Below are positions 1-9,585 of a stretch of DNA of 64,000 nt, piece after piece; positions within the stretch are counted from its first letter, which is position 1; each line of letters opens with the position of its first letter. The DNA comes from JACKFE01 sp050248735. Its GTDB lineage: Bacteria; Nitrospirota; Nitrospiria; Nitrospirales; UBA8639. The position numbers were made by a program, and so were the translations under genes. Under the pieces are notes generated by a model. The model saw nothing but the letters and a program-made list of their open reading frames with translations, ran no database searches and was not told the origin of the DNA. The stretch is taken from positions 174,047 through 238,046 of the forward strand of contig JBFWRU010000007.1 of the NCBI GenBank assembly GCA_050248735.1, written 5' to 3'.

Positions 1-1
1 T

Positions 2-1060
2 TCGGAGTTTTTTTCCGTCGAAACGTCAGAAGGTATCCGCTATCTGGCGCATGGCAAAGATCCCCATTCCTCTCCGTGGACCGACACCGCGCAATTGAAC
101 TTTTTCCATCCGCATACCCGTCAAGCCCTGCTTCACGAACTCCAAAATATGGCTGACTGTTGTGATGGCGTTCGATGCGATATGGCGATGTTGGTGCTGA
201 ATGAGGTGTTTGGGCAGACATGGAAGAATCAGGTAACAGGCCTGGAATCCCCTAACAAAGAGTTTTGGTCGGAAGCCATTGCGCTCCTTCCGGGTTTTAT
301 CTGGATGGCTGAAGTTTATTGGGAGCGTGAATGGGAACTTCAACAACTGGGGTTTCACTATACCTATGATAGGCGACTGTACCAACGGCTTCGTTTTTCT
401 TCACCTCATGAAGTCGCGCTGCACCTTCAGGCGAATTTGGACTATCAATGCCGATCTGTTCGATTCATGGAGAATCACGACGAGGAAAGAGCCATGGTCG
501 TGTTCGGGGCAAAAAAGCATGAAGCGGTCAGCCTGGTCATGGCCACCATTCCGGGCATGCGGTTCTATCATCAGGGGCAGTTGGAAGGACGGCGTCTTCG
601 CATCCCCGTGCAACTGGCCCGTGCATCGTTGGAAATGCCGGATCGGGACGTACAACAGTGGTATGAACGGTTGCTGTCCATCACGAATGAAGAGGTGTTT
701 CACCTTGGTCGGTGGCGTATTGTGTCCATTCTCTCTTCGGTAGATTCTTCCTGTGAACCTTTGATTGCCTATCAGTGGAAGCTGGGCACTAAACGTGCCC
801 TTGTGGTCGTCAACTTGAGTGCCCTTCCTGCCGGAGGAACGGTGTTCCTGGACGATGAAGTCAGCAAGCATGATCAACCGGTTTCCACGGATTTTATAAC
901 GGTGCAGGAACTATTCACCAATGCTGAATCGAAGTGGAAGCAAGGTGAATTGTCCCAGCAGGGCTTGCCGGTCCAGGTGCCTCCGCATGAAGGACGGATC
1001 TTTTTTATGGTGCAGGATGCCGAAGACCGATCCGGTGATGTTCGAGAGGATGTCCGTTAA
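2..1060 (+). CDS. Alpha-amylase family (GH13) glycosidase, 3' part
   Basis: The gene is cut by the left edge of the window. The frame is open from base 2, and the upstream codons (ending in a PWTDTAQ-like stretch) join the rest without a break. The motif GVRCDMAML, followed by an E-V-F segment, matches the GH13 region II nucleophile block (G-x-R-x-D) of the alpha-amylase superfamily. Downstream is a region with an EAVSLVMATIPGMRFYHQGQ stretch, typical of the end of the (beta/alpha)8 barrel, then a beta-rich C-terminal domain. The family hydrolyses or rearranges alpha-glucosidic bonds, often in glycogen or trehalose metabolism. The exact substrate cannot be read from this fragment. A Usp gene follows 15 bases downstream, so the two are probably cotranscribed. 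Confidence 0.8.
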   Translation, partial: SEFFSVETSEGIRYLAHGKDPHSSPWTDTAQLNFFHPHTRQALLHELQNMADCCDGVRCDMAMLVLNEVFGQTWKNQVTGLESPNKEFWSEAIALLPGFIWMAEVYWEREWELQQLGFHYTYDRRLYQRLRFSSPHEVALHLQANLDYQCRSVRFMENHDEERAMVVFGAKKHEAVSLVMATIPGMRFYHQGQLEGRRLRIPVQLARASLEMPDRDVQQWYERLLSITNEEVFHLGRWRIVSILSSVDSSCEPLIAYQWKLGTKRALVVVNLSALPAGGTVFLDDEVSKHDQPVSTDFITVQELFTNAESKWKQGELSQQGLPVQVPPHEGRIFFMVQDAEDRSGDVREDVR

Positions 1061-1075
1061 AAAAGGAGTTGGCCG

Positions 1076-2029
1076 ATGAAGGTGTTATTCGCCATTGATT
1101 ATTCCAATCATTCCAAAAATGCCATGAATCTGTTCCGACGTATGCAGGTGCCGTCAGGGTCCGAGGTGTATTTGATGCACGTCAATACTCCAGAGGAATG
1201 GCCGATTTCGTCTGTCTCCGGTCGATCGTTACATTTGCCTGAGGCTATTTCGGCTCTCCGGGCCAAAGCCAGCACGCATGCCCGAGAAGTTCTTGGCCAA
1301 CTGGAAAAGGTGTTCCAGGGGCAAACGTTAAATGTCCACTCGGAGGTGGTTGAGGGGAATCCGGGGCAGGAAATTCTCAACGCGATCCAGCAGTATGGTA
1401 TCGACATGGTAGTATTGGGCCCTCGAGGATTGTCGAGGGTGACAGGATTTTTGCTGGGCAGTATCAGTGAATGGGTGTTGAGCGAAGCCACCTGTTCGGT
1501 ATTAATCGGGCGGCCACAGACCCGTCAAAAACGAACCTCAGGGCCCATGCGGATTCTTTTGGCGATTGATGGATCGGCGGATACCTGGGCGGCAGTGGAT
1601 TTTCTGAAGACATTGGATTTTCCAAAATCTTCAAAGCTGACACTTGTACATGTCATTCGTAAGCAGGTGTATCAGACCGAACAGGTGTTGATTGGGGATC
1701 GATCAGGCCGCGAAGAGTTTGCCAAATTAGCTGAAAAAATCTTGAATGATCGTGGGCGCGAAGGAGTGGCGTTGTTCGAACAAACCCGGGAACGCTTGGG
1801 TTCATCAGATTTCAGCATAGAGGATCGCTTGGTGTTTGGGCATGAAGCCCAGGAAATTTTGAAAGCGGCCAGACAAACTCGTGCCGAATTGGTGGTGGTG
1901 GGCTCAAGGGGGCTGACCGGGCTTCGACGATTCTTGCTTGGAAGTGTCTCCCACAAGGTGGTTCGAAATGCTTCTTGTTCGGTTCTGGTCATTCGATCGA
2001 GAGAATCGGAAAAACAGACAGGTTCCTAA
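1076..2029 (+). CDS. Tandem-domain universal stress protein (UspA family)
   Basis: This 317-residue protein holds two UspA domains, roughly residues 1-145 and 158-310. Each begins with a hydrophobic strand ending in A-I-D and finishes with the nucleotide-binding signature: GPRGLSRVTGFLLGS in the first half, GSRGLTGLRRFLLGS in the second. The G-x2-G-x9-G-S/T pattern is the ATP-binding type, so both halves could bind nucleotide. A good ribosome binding site (aaaggag) precedes the ATG. It directly follows the glycosidase. Usp proteins are cytoplasmic stress-response factors whose precise targets are usually unknown, and nothing here specifies the stress. Confidence 0.9.
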   Translation: MKVLFAIDYSNHSKNAMNLFRRMQVPSGSEVYLMHVNTPEEWPISSVSGRSLHLPEAISALRAKASTHAREVLGQLEKVFQGQTLNVHSEVVEGNPGQEILNAIQQYGIDMVVLGPRGLSRVTGFLLGSISEWVLSEATCSVLIGRPQTRQKRTSGPMRILLAIDGSADTWAAVDFLKTLDFPKSSKLTLVHVIRKQVYQTEQVLIGDRSGREEFAKLAEKILNDRGREGVALFEQTRERLGSSDFSIEDRLVFGHEAQEILKAARQTRAELVVVGSRGLTGLRRFLLGSVSHKVVRNASCSVLVIRSRESEKQTGS

Positions 2030-2304
2030 TGGTCCGGCAGGGGAGCGCGACCTTATCTTTTCAGAGGAGGTAGGCAGGGAAGTTCGAATATGTGGGATTG
2101 GGCACGTCTTGGTGTCTTCAGCTTACTGCCGGTCGATTGCCTCTGGCCCTTCCTTCCACAGGATGCAAGCCTCCCCAAAATATAAGTGAGGAGTTCTTCC
2201 TCAATACGGTAATTGTGGGCATAGAATGTTTTATTGTAAACCATCGAAAGAAAAGGTTAAATCAACCTAATGCGTAGGGTCCAGAATTTGCTTAATGAAT
2301 TTCT

Positions 2305-2781
2305 ATGAGAATGGGTACGAATGTGAAAATGGACCAATGGAAGAATGAGAGTATTCTTGTGAAAAGTGGAAAGGAGACGGCTCCGAGTTCCCCTGAGTTA
2401 TGCACAATTTGGGTGGTTGACGATGATGAAGCCATGAGAAGTTTACTGGCCGAGGCCCTCCAGGAACGCGGATGTGCGGTGACTCAATTAGGCAATGGCC
2501 ATGAGGTGTTGGATTTGTTGAAAGCGAAGACTCCTTCATTAATTGTGACCGATTTGCGCATGCCGGGTGGCGGATTTTCATATGTGGAGGATCTTCGGAA
2601 AGCTGTTCCCGATTGTCCAATTGTCTTAATGACGGCCTATGGGGATGCGCATTCCAAGGCCAAGGCGTTGTCGTATGGACTCAAGGGATATTTTGAAAAA
2701 CCTGTTCGAATTCAAGATCTCAAGTCTTGGATTTGTCAGCTCTGTCTGGCTAATCCTTGTGGAAATGTTCCGTTAATTTAA
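2305..2781 (+). CDS. Single-domain response regulator (receiver only)
   Basis: The protein has 158 residues with one CheY-like receiver domain from about residue 33. The acidic pair D39-D40, the phospho-acceptor Asp in VTDLRMPG (about D83), a conserved Thr in MTAYG and the Lys in FEKP are all present. There is no output domain. The first ~30 residues look like an unstructured extension, and internal ATGs could be the true start because no good ribosome binding site is visible. A sigma-54 activator without its own receiver domain lies 24 bases downstream, so this protein may relay phosphate signals to that regulator or to a kinase elsewhere. No histidine kinase is adjacent. Confidence 0.85.
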   Translation: MRMGTNVKMDQWKNESILVKSGKETAPSSPELCTIWVVDDDEAMRSLLAEALQERGCAVTQLGNGHEVLDLLKAKTPSLIVTDLRMPGGGFSYVEDLRKAVPDCPIVLMTAYGDAHSKAKALSYGLKGYFEKPVRIQDLKSWICQLCLANPCGNVPLI

Positions 2782-2805
2782 TACTGAAAGCTCTGAGGTA
2801 TAACG

Positions 2806-4233
2806 ATGGCCGGATCGTTTGATGCCCTCCCACCGTGTTCAGATTCTTTCCTAAAGGCTCGCCTGGACGGTCTTAAGCTCTTGGCGCAGTGTCTTGAGGA
2901 GCCTATTGTCATTTTCAACCCGCAGATGGAGATGGTCTATGCCAACCCTTCGGCGGAACATATCCAAAAAGCCTGTCCACTTATGACTCCCGTGGATTCA
3001 AGTTTATTCTCGAGTGCTTCACAGGGGATTCCTTGTGACCCGTGCCCCGGCAAAGTGCTGTTCTCTGGACAGGGTTCGGGGGGACCGGCCCTGGGGGTGG
3101 TCGACGGGGCTGGGCTCGGCTTGAATCCTGCGTGCCCATTGCCACGAGCGTTACCGTTAGAGCATGAAAACGGGAGCGTGCAATTTGCCATCATGATGGG
3201 AGCCCAGGGACGTCAGAGCCAGGTGATCCCTACCCCTGATTTATCTGCTTCCTTCCGGGATTCAATTCAGGGAATAGCCTCTGATGTGCCAACTCCGGAA
3301 TTACCCCTGATCGGGGAAAGCCAGGCGATGCAACAATTAGTGGAAATGATCAAATTGGTGGCTGCGAGTGAAGCGACCGTGCTCATTCAGGGAGAAAGCG
3401 GGACGGGAAAAGAGTTGGTGGCAAAGACGATCCATGGATTGAGTCGTCGCCGGTTACAACCGTTTGTCGTAGTGGAGTGCAGTGCGTTGCCTGATACCTT
3501 GTTGGAAAGTGAATTGTTTGGTCACGTCCGCGGAGCGTTTACGGGGGCGGTGGCAGACCGGAAGGGACTGTTTGAAGAAGCCGCAGGGGGGACGATTTTT
3601 TTGGATGAGATAGCCGATACGAGTCCGGCTTTTCAGGCCAGATTATTACGAGTCCTACAGGAGGGGGAAATCCGTCCAGTCGGAAGTAACCGTTCGATCA
3701 AGGTGAATGTCCGGGTGATTTCTGCCGGCAATAAAACCATTGAGGAACTGGTGGCATCGAAATTATTCCGTGCGGATTTGTATTATCGGTTGGCGGTGCT
3801 GCCTCTGACAGTTCCACCCTTACGAGAACGGCAGGAAGATATTCCAGTGTTGGTGAATCATTTTCTAACTAAATCTGCTTTGAGGCATGGACGGACTTCC
3901 CCGAACATCAGTGCGGAAACGTACCAGGCGTTGGTCCGGCAACCCTGGCAGGGGAATGTTCGTGAGTTGGAAAATCTGATCGAACGTGTGGTGGTGACCT
4001 GTTCAGGTCCCACCATTCACGTTCACGATGTATTCGGTCAGGAGGGTCAGAGTATTGAACCCGCCAAAAGACATTTAAAGGTCATTGGGCAAAAAGCCCG
4101 GCAGGTAGCTGAACGTCAAAGAATTATTGAAGCCCTTCGTGAGGTAAAAGGGGATAAAACCCGGGCAGCCAGGATGCTCAAAATCAGCCGTTCCAGTCTG
4201 TATAATAAACTCCGGTCCTACCAAATTTCCTAA
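2806..4233 (+). CDS. Sigma-54-dependent transcriptional activator with N-terminal PAS-like domain
   Basis: The protein has 475 residues. Residues ~20-130 resemble a PAS sensor region (EEPIVIFNPQMEMVYANPSAE) with a Cys-containing insert. Residues ~165-395 are an AAA+ domain with Walker A GESGTGKE (196-203) and the sigma-54-contact loop GAFTGA (243-248), followed by a Walker B FLDEIA. The C-terminal ~45 residues form a Fis-type helix-turn-helix (TRAARMLKISRSSLYNKL). Such proteins use ATP hydrolysis to open promoters bound by RpoN. It is probably cotranscribed with the upstream receiver protein, and a strong hairpin closes the unit. It lies just before the multicopper oxidase, but I found no convincing -24/-12 promoter there, so control of that gene is only a possibility. 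Confidence 0.93.
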   Translation: MAGSFDALPPCSDSFLKARLDGLKLLAQCLEEPIVIFNPQMEMVYANPSAEHIQKACPLMTPVDSSLFSSASQGIPCDPCPGKVLFSGQGSGGPALGVVDGAGLGLNPACPLPRALPLEHENGSVQFAIMMGAQGRQSQVIPTPDLSASFRDSIQGIASDVPTPELPLIGESQAMQQLVEMIKLVAASEATVLIQGESGTGKELVAKTIHGLSRRRLQPFVVVECSALPDTLLESELFGHVRGAFTGAVADRKGLFEEAAGGTIFLDEIADTSPAFQARLLRVLQEGEIRPVGSNRSIKVNVRVISAGNKTIEELVASKLFRADLYYRLAVLPLTVPPLRERQEDIPVLVNHFLTKSALRHGRTSPNISAETYQALVRQPWQGNVRELENLIERVVVTCSGPTIHVHDVFGQEGQSIEPAKRHLKVIGQKARQVAERQRIIEALREVKGDKTRAARMLKISRSSLYNKLRSYQIS

Positions 4234-4275
4234 CTTCCCATTTTTTGTCCCAAACCTCCTCAAATCATACTTAAC

Positions 4276-4297
4276 GGCGTCCAAAAATTTGGACGCC
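4276..4297 (+). terminator. Hairpin terminator after the sigma-54 activator
   Basis: GGCGTCCAAA and TTTGGACGCC form perfect 10-base arms around a 2-base loop (or 8-base arms with a larger loop), followed by an AT-rich stretch (taatttatt). It sits 43 bases after the stop codon, which fits a rho-independent terminator even though the T run is interrupted. Confidence 0.7.
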
Positions 4298-4672
4298 TAA
4301 TTTATTGAATGACAACGAACTTTTGCTTTGACAAGCCAACCCTGTCCAAGGTTGTAGATTTCTGTCATCGAAATATTTTCGTCCGGTAGCCGGTTCAAGT
4401 ATCCCTCCTGCCTGTCCAGTCTTGTCGATTCTTTTCTACCCGCGCTTTGTCGCATCCATTGGCATTGTTGTTGCTGACTTATGAGTGTGCCGACACTGGG
4501 TTGGGTGTGATGGACCGGCCTCCGGAATGCCCGATCTTCTTAAGAGGGGATACCTGGTGTCGGCATTTATTGAACCGGCCGTGACGTGAGGGAGGCGGAG
4601 AGGAGAGTGGCGATCCATATGACAAAATTGGATATATTATTAACCCCATATTTTACGTAAGGAGGCCGGAGA
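4298..4672 (+). promoter_or_regulatory. Long leader region of the multicopper oxidase gene
   Basis: About 375 bases without a credible gene separate the terminator from the oxidase ATG. A TTGACA hexamer at 4328-4333 could be a -35 element, but the matching -10 is weak. An inverted repeat with 9-base arms (TGCCGACAC at 4488-4496, GTGTCGGCA at 4557-4565) brackets a ~60-base segment and could fold in the mRNA leader or act as an operator. An AT-rich stretch (gatatattatta) lies close to the gene. A strong ribosome binding site (aaggagg) stands just before the ATG. Nothing is recognisable as a known riboswitch. Confidence 0.35.
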
Positions 4673-7600
4673 ATGTATCACGGCAAGAGTACATTGTTCA
4701 CTGCTTCAGCCTTCTTAGCGCTATTTGGAGGGGCGACGCTGTTCGGCTTCCCACCTTCGGTTGGCGCTGAGAATGTTGGTGCTTCACATGTGCATTCCGC
4801 AGGAATGGGCGAGCAACCTCCAGGATGGGCCGAACGTCTGAAAGGACAGACCATCGTGGAAGATTCCATGGAGGGCCGGGCAGAACGGGCGGCGTTAGTC
4901 GAGCAACAACACAATCGGCTCATGCAGCAAATGCAAAAGGATATGGAGGTCAACGGTCAGAACAGCGGCGCGTTTAACTCCATGTCGATGATCCATCAGT
5001 ATGGTGCCGGTCAGGGCACGGGTTTATTGTCCAGCACGCCGGGTGTCGAGCCGGTGTCCATGAAGGGGGGGCTGTGTCCAAAAACTGCTCCCGTCCGCAA
5101 TTATGATGTCTCGGCTATCAATGCGGAAATTACGTTGAACCAATGGATGGACTATTACCCGGGGTATATGTATGTCCTGACCGAGAACATTGACAAGGTT
5201 CGTGAAGAAGAGGCCAAAAATGCGGCTGCTCGCGAGAAAGAAGGACATCACGATCCCGGGGGAGTGAAAAACGGGATTCAGGATCAATGGATTCAACCCC
5301 TGGTCATCCGGGGAAATCAGGGAGATTGCATTAAGGTCACTCTGCGCAATCAATTGGAATTTGGCGAAGAAGTGAGTTTGCATATCAACGGATCGGATAT
5401 GGTGATGAGCAAAACCGGCCAAGCGGCCACCACCACCAATCCGGACACGGTGGCCCCTGAAGGCGGCACGGTCGAGATGGAGTGGTATATCCATCCCGAT
5501 ACCCAGGAAGGCGGCCGTCAGTTTCACACCTACAGCAATGACCGAGAATTAACGGTCATGGGTCTGTTCGGGGTGTTTGTCGTCGAACCGCGGAATTCGG
5601 AATACTGGGAGCCATTGGGAACCGGACCAGCCACCAAAGCCTCCAGTGGGTGGCAGGTGATGATTGAAAACGGCACCGGTCCGGATTTCCGTGAATTTGT
5701 GTTGATCTATCACGAAGTCGGAGACGAAGCGTTTCGCCCGGTGAATAAACATGGCGATTTCCTGCCGCAACGGGATCCGTTGAGCGATGCCTATCGCCCA
5801 GGGGCCCGGGCCCTGAATTATCGCAGTGAGCCTTTCGGTATCAATAACATGCATGTACAGCATGAATATTTTGGATTCGAGGACGAGTCCATGGCCTATA
5901 GTTCTTATACCTTTGGCGATGCGGCGCCCACCATTCCCCGAAGTTATTTGGGAGATCCGGCCAAATTTCGCATTGTGCACGGCGGGTCGGAAGTCTTCCA
6001 CTCTCATCATCCGCATGGCGGGTCCATCCGGTGGCAGCGAAGCCCGCGGGCTACGCAAATGCCCGTGTGGAGTACGGGTCAAAACGGGCCGGTGAAATAT
6101 CCGGTGGTCCGGACGAAGTCCGACCGGGTAGACGTGGAAGTGATCGGACCGGCCGAGGCGCTGGATCTGGAAACCGAGTGCGGATCCGGTCTGTGCCAAT
6201 GGTTGGCCGGAGACTTTTTGTTCCATTGCCACGTGGCGCACCATTATGTGGCCGGCATGTGGGGCTACTGGCGGGTCTACAACACTCTTCAGGTTCCGGG
6301 AGTGCAGAGTGACGTGATGCCGCCCATGCGTGAATTGCCGGATCGAATCGGGCGCATTCACAAGCCCGTGTCGTCCGATGCCCTGGTGGGGACCACGGTG
6401 AATTGGTTCGGCAAGAAATTCAAGATCGTCGATAAAGGAAAGAGCAATTGGAATTTGGAACCGGCGGTCGTCACGGTGAAAGACTGGGTAGAAATGCAGT
6501 TGAGCAACCAGGGAAAACCCGGTCATGCCGATGACGAATTAGGCCAGTTGATGGCGTATGATGCCACCGTGGTGGATTGGATTTGGTCCGGTAATAAAGC
6601 CATGAGTGAGAAAGAGCCCACCTTGGGAGCAAACCCCAAGTATCATCCCGAGTGGCAGGGTTATAAACCCGGGGAACGGCGGGCTATCTGGTTTGAACCG
6701 TCAACCGGGAAAGTGGCATGGCCGTGGCTGACGCCGCATTTCGGAAAACGGGCGCCATTCTCCAATGATCATAATCCGGCTCCGTGGCTGGAAATGATCC
6801 GCTTGAATTCTGACGGCACCCGGTCGGTGGAACCGGCCAAAGCGGGTGAGAACGGGCCCTGGAGCCTTTGTCCGGATCGTGCCGGATCGCAAAAATACAA
6901 TGTGCATTTCATTAAGCTGCCTATCGAACTGTCCGCCGCGGAAGGCAGTGAGCCGGCGATCGTGGATCCCAATGGGTTGCTCTATGTGGTGCATGATGAA
7001 GAGGAGGCCGTTCGAGCCGACAACAATAAAAAGTTTCCGTTGGTGGTTCGGGCCAATGTGTATGACTGTGTGGACTGGACGCTGACCAGCGAATGGCTGG
7101 ATGATGACATTACCAACTTCCAATCCTCAAAAATCAATACGCATTTCCATTTCCTTCAGTTCGATAATCAGGCCTCCGATGGCGTGATTTCGGGATTCTC
7201 CTATGAGCAATCGATGCGGCCGTTCACGCAATTCAATAAGGATGTGAAAAAGGGGCTGCCGGTGCCCATGAATGCCAAGATCACGAAAGCCGCCAAAAAA
7301 GGCGATAAAACCATCAGTGTCAGTAACGGGGCGCAATACCATGTGGGTATCCCCATCTTGATCGGTGCGGACAATGTGAAGGGCAATGAAGTCCAACGCA
7401 TCGTGAAAATCGAGAAGAATGTGCTGACGTTGGCGCAGCCGTTACGGAACGCCCATCCGGTGGATGACATTGTGACGGTGGAATATGTCCGGCAGCGGTT
7501 CTGGGCGGATGCCGATGTTGGGAGTGTCTTCTGGCATGACCACGCGTTCGGTGGCACCACCTGGCCGCATGGGGCCGTGGGAACCATCATCACGGAACCA

Positions 7601-9556
7601 TTCGGTTCCACATGGCATGATCCGGTGACCGGGAAACCCATTCGTTCCGGACCGATTGCCGATATTCATGCCACCGAACGGGTCGGGCATGATGTGGCGG
7701 GCAGTTTCCGCGAATTGATGGTGCACATCCAGGATACGGTGCCGCACACGGTGAATATCGTGACGGCCGGGAATCCTCCGGGGCAGCCCGTGGATGTGGC
7801 GTTGGAGGCGGGACGGACGGTGTCCTTCATCATGCCGCCCAACGACAAAATCAAAATGACGCCGATGCCGTTTCTGAATGGGGGAACCCATACGACTGGC
7901 GGGGCGTTAAATTTCCGGGCGGAGCCGTTCGCGCAACGCCTGTCCAACAATCCTGACACGTCAAAAATCTTCAGCAGTAAGGTGCATGGAGATCCCAGCA
8001 CGCCCATGATTCGTGCCTATCTGGGCGATGCGATGGTGTTCCGGTTGCTGGATGTCACGATGAACGAGAGCAACGTGTTCACCATTTCCGGGCATACGTT
8101 CTGGTCGGAGCGGTATGCACCGGAAGCCAATCGGAAAAATTCTTTGCATATCGGGATTGCCGAGCGGTATGACCTGGTCGTGGCCGAAGCGGGCGGTCCC
8201 CGGCATCAGCCGGGCGATTATCTGCTCTTCAACGGCCGGAGTTCCAAGTTCTCGGAAGGGTCCTGGAGTATCATCCGGGTGCTGGATAAACCGACAGCCG
8301 ATCTTCAACCCCTGCCCAATAAGGCGTATGGAAGAGAAGGCGTACCTGAAAAACTTCCCGTATGTCCCGGTGACGCGCCGGTGAAGGATTTCAGTGTCGT
8401 GGCCATTGATTTTCCGGGGATGAGTCTCAATCCGAACGCGCCGGAAGCCATTGAAGTGGACTTCGAGCGGAAGATCGAACTCCGGAATCCCGATGCCAAA
8501 ATTTATGTCCTGGAAGACGAAGTGGCCAAGGTCTCGGGGGATGCCCAGCCGATGCCGCTGACCCTCCGCGTGAATGTCGGTGATTGTGTAAAAGTAAAGC
8601 TCACCAACAAGATGAAAGACAGCCGGGCGTCGTTCTCGGCCTTCGGGATGGCGTTTGATCCTCATGATTCACAAGGTGTGAATCTGGGTAATAATACCGG
8701 TGAGCAAACAGTGGCCCCTGGAGAGTCCCGTGTCTACACCTATTATGCCGACCCCTTTAACGGGGAAGGTCAGATGTTGGTGTGGGATTTCGGCAATGTA
8801 GCCATGAATCCGCGAAACGGACTGTTTGGAGGTATCATCATCGGACCGAAGGGGTCTTCGTATCGTGATCCCAAGACGGGGGCCGATGTGTCCTTGAAGA
8901 ACAGCTGGGTGGCGGATGTCTTGATTGACCACACGATTCCCGGGAACGAAGGCCGGGCGAACTACCGTGATGTGGCCTTGTTCTTTCAGGACGAGGACAA
9001 CATCATCGGCACGGCCTTTATGCCCTATGTGCAAAACGTGGCGGGATTGACGGCGATTAACTATCGCGCCGAACCCTACCCGTATCGGGAAGAAGTCGGA
9101 TGCACGTTGGGTCGCATGTTCCAACCGTGTGAAGTGGATAATCCCAAGGATCCGGTCACGCCGGTGATCGAAGCCCATGCGGGGGATCCGGTGCGGATCC
9201 ATGTGTTTGGGGCAAGCAGTGAACAAAACGGCATGTTCACCGTCGAAAAGCATGAATGGCCGATTGAGCCGTTCCTTCCGGGTGCGGACGTTATCAGCAC
9301 CGTAGAATTCGCGGCTTCCGAGGGTTTGGATGTGTTCATCCCCGGTGCAGGAGGAAAGTGGTCCCTACCTGGCGACTACACGTATGGCAACGGTCGGTTG
9401 CCCTATTCGCAATCCGGGCAATGGGGCTATATGCGAGTGCTGCCTCATACCGATCAGCGGATTCTTCCGTTGGGTGGACCTTCCAGTTCGTTCAAACAGG
9501 CCGCACTGGATACCTTCAACGGCGAACCGCGGATTATTCCAACCGCTGCTCAATAA
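4673..9556 (+). CDS. Very large secreted multicopper oxidase, MofA/MnxG-like
   Basis: This 1627-residue protein has an N-terminal Sec signal (hydrophobic run, then VGAEN near residue 33), so it acts outside the cytoplasm. It contains several cupredoxin-like units. Copper ligand motifs lie in a permuted order. A His-rich FHSHHPHGG is at 443-448, then the type-1/type-3 motif HCH-x3-H-x4-M (H518, C519, H520, H524, M529). Later come THFHF (H824, H826) and WHDHA (H955, H957), typical of trinuclear-cluster domains. Ordinary laccases have the HxH motifs first. The N-terminal (LHINGSDM) and C-terminal units appear to lack ligands. Length and layout resemble putative Mn(II) oxidases: MofA of Leptothrix is similarly long, and MnxG is shorter. 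The real substrate is unproven; Mn(II), Fe(II), Cu(I) or an organic compound remain possible. Its own terminator makes it monocistronic. Confidence 0.88.
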   Translation: MYHGKSTLFTASAFLALFGGATLFGFPPSVGAENVGASHVHSAGMGEQPPGWAERLKGQTIVEDSMEGRAERAALVEQQHNRLMQQMQKDMEVNGQNSGAFNSMSMIHQYGAGQGTGLLSSTPGVEPVSMKGGLCPKTAPVRNYDVSAINAEITLNQWMDYYPGYMYVLTENIDKVREEEAKNAAAREKEGHHDPGGVKNGIQDQWIQPLVIRGNQGDCIKVTLRNQLEFGEEVSLHINGSDMVMSKTGQAATTTNPDTVAPEGGTVEMEWYIHPDTQEGGRQFHTYSNDRELTVMGLFGVFVVEPRNSEYWEPLGTGPATKASSGWQVMIENGTGPDFREFVLIYHEVGDEAFRPVNKHGDFLPQRDPLSDAYRPGARALNYRSEPFGINNMHVQHEYFGFEDESMAYSSYTFGDAAPTIPRSYLGDPAKFRIVHGGSEVFHSHHPHGGSIRWQRSPRATQMPVWSTGQNGPVKYPVVRTKSDRVDVEVIGPAEALDLETECGSGLCQWLAGDFLFHCHVAHHYVAGMWGYWRVYNTLQVPGVQSDVMPPMRELPDRIGRIHKPVSSDALVGTTVNWFGKKFKIVDKGKSNWNLEPAVVTVKDWVEMQLSNQGKPGHADDELGQLMAYDATVVDWIWSGNKAMSEKEPTLGANPKYHPEWQGYKPGERRAIWFEPSTGKVAWPWLTPHFGKRAPFSNDHNPAPWLEMIRLNSDGTRSVEPAKAGENGPWSLCPDRAGSQKYNVHFIKLPIELSAAEGSEPAIVDPNGLLYVVHDEEEAVRADNNKKFPLVVRANVYDCVDWTLTSEWLDDDITNFQSSKINTHFHFLQFDNQASDGVISGFSYEQSMRPFTQFNKDVKKGLPVPMNAKITKAAKKGDKTISVSNGAQYHVGIPILIGADNVKGNEVQRIVKIEKNVLTLAQPLRNAHPVDDIVTVEYVRQRFWADADVGSVFWHDHAFGGTTWPHGAVGTIITEPFGSTWHDPVTGKPIRSGPIADIHATERVGHDVAGSFRELMVHIQDTVPHTVNIVTAGNPPGQPVDVALEAGRTVSFIMPPNDKIKMTPMPFLNGGTHTTGGALNFRAEPFAQRLSNNPDTSKIFSSKVHGDPSTPMIRAYLGDAMVFRLLDVTMNESNVFTISGHTFWSERYAPEANRKNSLHIGIAERYDLVVAEAGGPRHQPGDYLLFNGRSSKFSEGSWSIIRVLDKPTADLQPLPNKAYGREGVPEKLPVCPGDAPVKDFSVVAIDFPGMSLNPNAPEAIEVDFERKIELRNPDAKIYVLEDEVAKVSGDAQPMPLTLRVNVGDCVKVKLTNKMKDSRASFSAFGMAFDPHDSQGVNLGNNTGEQTVAPGESRVYTYYADPFNGEGQMLVWDFGNVAMNPRNGLFGGIIIGPKGSSYRDPKTGADVSLKNSWVADVLIDHTIPGNEGRANYRDVALFFQDEDNIIGTAFMPYVQNVAGLTAINYRAEPYPYREEVGCTLGRMFQPCEVDNPKDPVTPVIEAHAGDPVRIHVFGASSEQNGMFTVEKHEWPIEPFLPGADVISTVEFAASEGLDVFIPGAGGKWSLPGDYTYGNGRLPYSQSGQWGYMRVLPHTDQRILPLGGPSSSFKQAALDTFNGEPRIIPTAAQ

Positions 9557-9585
9557 GACCCTTCGGGTCTGAGGCGGGCAATCGA

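Noticed and set aside
2090..2185. A 31-codon open frame (starts MWDWARLG) between the Usp and response-regulator genes
   Set aside because: Has a possible ribosome binding site, but nothing else supports it and such short frames arise easily by chance.
4313..4330. Possible sigma-54 promoter (TGACAACGAACTTTTGCT) before the multicopper oxidase
   Set aside because: It lacks the invariant GG of the -24 element, and the spacing to the TTGC-like part is off by two bases.
5549..6526. A 325-residue minus-strand open frame inside the multicopper oxidase gene
   Set aside because: Antisense shadow of a clearly real gene with strong domain content; no ribosome binding site and His/Arg-rich composition typical of reverse-strand frames.
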